Origin: a bacterium
GTDB lineage: Bacteria > Bacillota_I > Bacilli_A > RF39 > UBA660
DNA: 7,314 bases
Direction: 5' to 3'
NCBI GenBank assembly: GCA_014846175.1
Contig: RKAV01000072.1
Coordinates: 1-7,314 of the forward strand
This document shows, piece by piece, positions 5,146-7,314 of this stretch. The notes beneath the pieces are model-generated. The model had not been told where the DNA came from. It saw only the letters and a program-made list of their open reading frames with translations, and ran no database searches. The number at the start of each line of letters is the position of its first letter. Within the stretch, counting starts at the first letter, position 1. A program made the position numbers and the translations under genes.

Positions 5146-6568
5146 ACATCTTCTTATCTTGTTTCTTATCTAAAATACCTGCTGTATCATAACCCCATAC
5201 TTCTTTTAATGATGCTAACTTACTATCTATTTTAGGTAAAGATAAATCATTAGTTACTACTTCTAATCTTTCTAAGCCTTTAGTTGATACTAAATTAGAG
5301 CATCTTACATCTCCTACTACGTATTTAGGAAGAGAAATATTAAGTTCTTCTTTTGTTTCACTAATATCACCATAGTAACAAATAGTATTATCTTTAATAC
5401 CCTCTTCCGTAATTGCTACTTCATCTTCTTGACAATCGAAATAATAAGCTAAATCTTTTTGCATATTTCTCTTAGCTTTTAACTTTTCTATTCTCTCATC
5501 TTTAGCATACCCAAAGAAACCAATCTTTTCCTTTATTTCATAAAGAAACTCTATATCACTTTTACTATAATTTTCTTTCTCCGTCAAGTAAGTTAGTCGT
5601 CTAGTATTAGTTAAAATTTTATTTACTTTTTCATTATAATTATAGCCAAGTAATTTACGTTCTAATATATCTTCCATAAATGGTTCAATATTTTGACTAT
5701 GTCCTATTCCTCTTACTTCTTTAATATTTTTATTACTACTAACAATAGCTAATCTTGGAATAGTTGGTTTTTTTTCTTCATCATAAGAATAATAAATATC
5801 AATAACACCATTTTCTAATATTTCTTTAGCATCTTTTCTATTTTCAATACACCATAAAGTACCTTTTCCAATGATATCACTTCTTAATCTTATTCTATCA
5901 CTTACACCTTCATAGTGAATCCACTCACCATTAGTTGTCTTACTTCTTTTAAGTATTTCCTCTCTTTTCATTGAAAAGTAGTAAGCATAAAGTCTAGCAA
6001 AACTTTCACTTGTAATAGCATCATCTATTAATTCTTGATCATTTGTCTTAATAAGTGTTTTTACTTTATCAATTACATCTAGTGTTATTACAGGATCAAA
6101 CATAGGAAAAGGACTAGTTGTATGTTTTGTTCTTCTTGAAAAAGCTTTTCTATCATCGTTATAGTTACCCATCGAAGTAATTCCTTTAAATACCCATAAC
6201 TTTACCCACATTTCTTCATCTTCTAAACTACCAAGGAAATCTATCCAAGTATCAAGTGAATCTTTACTAGCTGTTATAGTATTATATATTACTTTATCAC
6301 GAGAAGTAGTGGAAGAAGTCTTTTTAGCAATATAATCTTCTTTAATATCTTCTTCTTTAATGACATACTTACTATGACATAAGCTTTTAAACAAGTTCCA
6401 GTCATGTTCTTTTAAATGAGCTTTATTAACTATTCTATCAAGACGAGCTAAGTATTTATTTATTTTAGTAGTTGGACTATCACTTTTATTTGCTGTATGC
6501 ATAACTATATCTGATATATGTAAATCTTTATATAGTTCATTTAAAAATTCTTCGCCACTATCATACAT
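5144..6568 (-). CDS. Unknown protein encoded between parE and parC
   Basis: This 474-residue protein is not one I can name. No signal peptide or membrane segment is visible, so it should be cytoplasmic. The N-terminal two hundred residues look mainly helical (for example INKYLARLDRIVNK, 36-49; DTWIDFLGSLEDEEMWVKLW, 106-125). The most distinctive segment is 235-296: KGTLWCIENRKDAKEILENG, IDIYYSYDEE, IPRLAIVSSN, then IKEVRGIGHSQNIEP. I recall a similar Trp-Cys ... PRxAI ... EVRG ... QNxEP pattern in uncharacterised proteins of candidate-phyla bacteria and Firmicutes, with some resemblance to PcfJ-like proteins; this is memory, not a search. Residues about 395-457 (YVVGDVRCSNLVSTKGLERLEVV and what follows) look like two or three degenerate solenoid repeats. 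The gaps to parE (10 bases) and parC (9 bases), with ribosome sites overlapping the stops, show it is a true operon member. Composition resembles its neighbours. Confidence 0.9.
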   Translation of the reverse strand: MYDSGEEFLNELYKDLHISDIVMHTANKSDSPTTKINKYLARLDRIVNKAHLKEHDWNLFKSLCHSKYVIKEEDIKEDYIAKKTSSTTSRDKVIYNTITASKDSLDTWIDFLGSLEDEEMWVKLWVFKGITSMGNYNDDRKAFSRRTKHTTSPFPMFDPVITLDVIDKVKTLIKTNDQELIDDAITSESFARLYAYYFSMKREEILKRSKTTNGEWIHYEGVSDRIRLRSDIIGKGTLWCIENRKDAKEILENGVIDIYYSYDEEKKPTIPRLAIVSSNKNIKEVRGIGHSQNIEPFMEDILERKLLGYNYNEKVNKILTNTRRLTYLTEKENYSKSDIEFLYEIKEKIGFFGYAKDERIEKLKAKRNMQKDLAYYFDCQEDEVAITEEGIKDNTICYYGDISETKEELNISLPKYVVGDVRCSNLVSTKGLERLEVVTNDLSLPKIDSKLASLKEVWGYDTAGILDKKQDKKM

Positions 6569-6574
6569 TATTAA

Positions 6575-6580
6575 TCACCT
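6575..6580 (-). promoter_or_regulatory. Ribosome site of the unknown gene overlapping the parE stop
   Basis: AGGTGA on the minus strand overlaps the TAG stop of parE (TAGGTGAT) and lies six bases before the ATG at 6568. The same arrangement recurs at the next junction. Confidence 0.75.
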
Positions 6581-7314
6581 AAATCTTATAATCATCTTCT
6601 AAGGAGAATTCAACGTTTTCTTCAATCCACTCTTTACGAGGTGGTACATCATCTCCCATTAATATTGATACACGTTTTTCTGCTAATTGAGCATCTTCTA
6701 TTTTTACTCTAATTAAAGTTCTAGTACCTGGTTTCATTGTAGTTTCACATAACTGGTCGGCATTCATTTCACCTAGTCCTTTATATCTTTGGACTTCACA
6801 TTTCTTATCTTTGGTTTTTTCTTGCATTTCTTGAATTGTATAAGCATATTCAATATTTTTACCACTTTGAATCTTAAATAGTGGTGGCAAAGCGACATAA
6901 AGTCTACCATCTTCTATTAATGGTTTCATATAACGATAGAAGAAAGTTAGTAATAAACACTGAATATGACCACCATCTTCATCAGCATCGCTCATGATTA
7001 TTACTTTGTTATACTCACAATCGTTTATATCGAAGTTAGAACCATACCCAGCTCCAATAGTATAAATCATGGTATTTATCTCTTCATTCTTTAAAATATC
7101 ACTCTCTTTAGTCTTTTCCGTATTTAAAACTTTTCCACGTAAAGGAAGAATTGCTTGATAACGTCTATCTCTTCCTTGTTTAGCACTACCTCCTGCTGAA
7201 TCTCCTTCTACTAAGAATAGTTCTTTTTTAGTCTTATCTCTACTCTGGGCTGGAGAAAGTTTACCTGATAATGCTCGTTCTTTAGATACTTTATTTTTAC
7301 CTTTTCTTGCTTCT
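6579..7314 (-). CDS. parE: Topoisomerase IV subunit B (ParE), C-terminal part
   Basis: ParE supplies ATP hydrolysis and the Toprim metal site of topoisomerase IV. The frame is open to the right edge, giving 244 C-terminal residues. The ATG at 7070 is internal (within NEEINTMIYTIGAG), so the gene continues upstream; about 400 residues including the GHKL ATPase domain are missing. Visible landmarks are SGKLSPAQS, the Toprim Glu motif LVEGDSAGGSAKQGRDRRYQ (at about 7170-7217), LPLRGKVLN, the acidic motif SDADEDGGHIQ (6969-6989), FFYRYMKPLI, ALPPLFKI, and the C-terminal QRYKGLGEMNADQL. ParE rather than GyrB is indicated by the sequence around these motifs and the downstream parC. The DADEDGGHI motif differs from the common DADTDGAHI, though the Asp residues are kept. 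The stop overlaps the ribosome site of the next gene. Confidence 0.96.
   Translation of the reverse strand, partial: EARKGKNKVSKERALSGKLSPAQSRDKTKKELFLVEGDSAGGSAKQGRDRRYQAILPLRGKVLNTEKTKESDILKNEEINTMIYTIGAGYGSNFDINDCEYNKVIIMSDADEDGGHIQCLLLTFFYRYMKPLIEDGRLYVALPPLFKIQSGKNIEYAYTIQEMQEKTKDKKCEVQRYKGLGEMNADQLCETTMKPGTRTLIRVKIEDAQLAEKRVSILMGDDVPPRKEWIEENVEFSLEDDYKI

Noticed and set aside
7068..7070. ATG as the start of a separate 163-residue protein
   Set aside because: The frame continues upstream with the ParE motifs EGDSAGG and LPLRGKVLN; the ATG is an internal Met.

Overview
The window comes from an AT-rich, low-GC Gram-positive bacterium. TGA is a genuine stop here (it ends the antitoxin gene) and Trp is written TGG, so this is not a mycoplasma-type genetic code. 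Firmicute-type topoisomerase IV genes, a YlbD/YlbE pair and a surface protein with a SipW-cognate-like signal peptide suggest an uncultured Bacilli lineage such as the gut RF39-like groups. The family assignments rest on motif recognition; the lineage is an inference. All genes found lie on the minus strand.

Right half (7314 to 2615): a tight three-gene operon read right to left. It begins with the 3' part of parE (ATPase domain outside the window), then a 474-residue protein of unknown function, then full-length parC. The gaps are 10 and 9 bases, and at both junctions the stop codon is embedded in the next Shine-Dalgarno (TAGGTGAT), so the unknown gene is built into the topoisomerase IV operon. 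A low-GC hairpin terminator follows parC.

Middle (2573 to 1195): a type II toxin-antitoxin cassette of the DinJ/RelB-YafQ kind. It has a near-consensus promoter, evenly spaced AT-rich palindromes that may be operators, a four-base ATGA overlap, and a terminator whose stem includes the toxin stop codon. Next come two small genes overlapping by one base, recognisable as YlbD-like and YlbE-like proteins. The YlbD-like start is best placed at the ATG at 1766, not the GTG at 1775. A weaker hairpin lies downstream.

Left part (about 1010 to 1): a promoter with a dyad in its spacer, then about 215 bases of strongly self-complementary sequence ending in a strong intrinsic terminator. This is a candidate small RNA or regulatory leader of no family I recognise. 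It also contains a 35-codon ORF with a good ribosome site and a run of eight G. Immediately beyond the terminator are a TATAAT box, a GGAGGG ribosome site and the 5' part of a secreted surface protein that runs off the left edge.

The clearest unusual items are the unknown gene inside the parE-parC operon and the unassigned structured RNA ahead of the surface-protein gene. I see no CRISPR array, IS element, tRNA, rRNA or phage genes.
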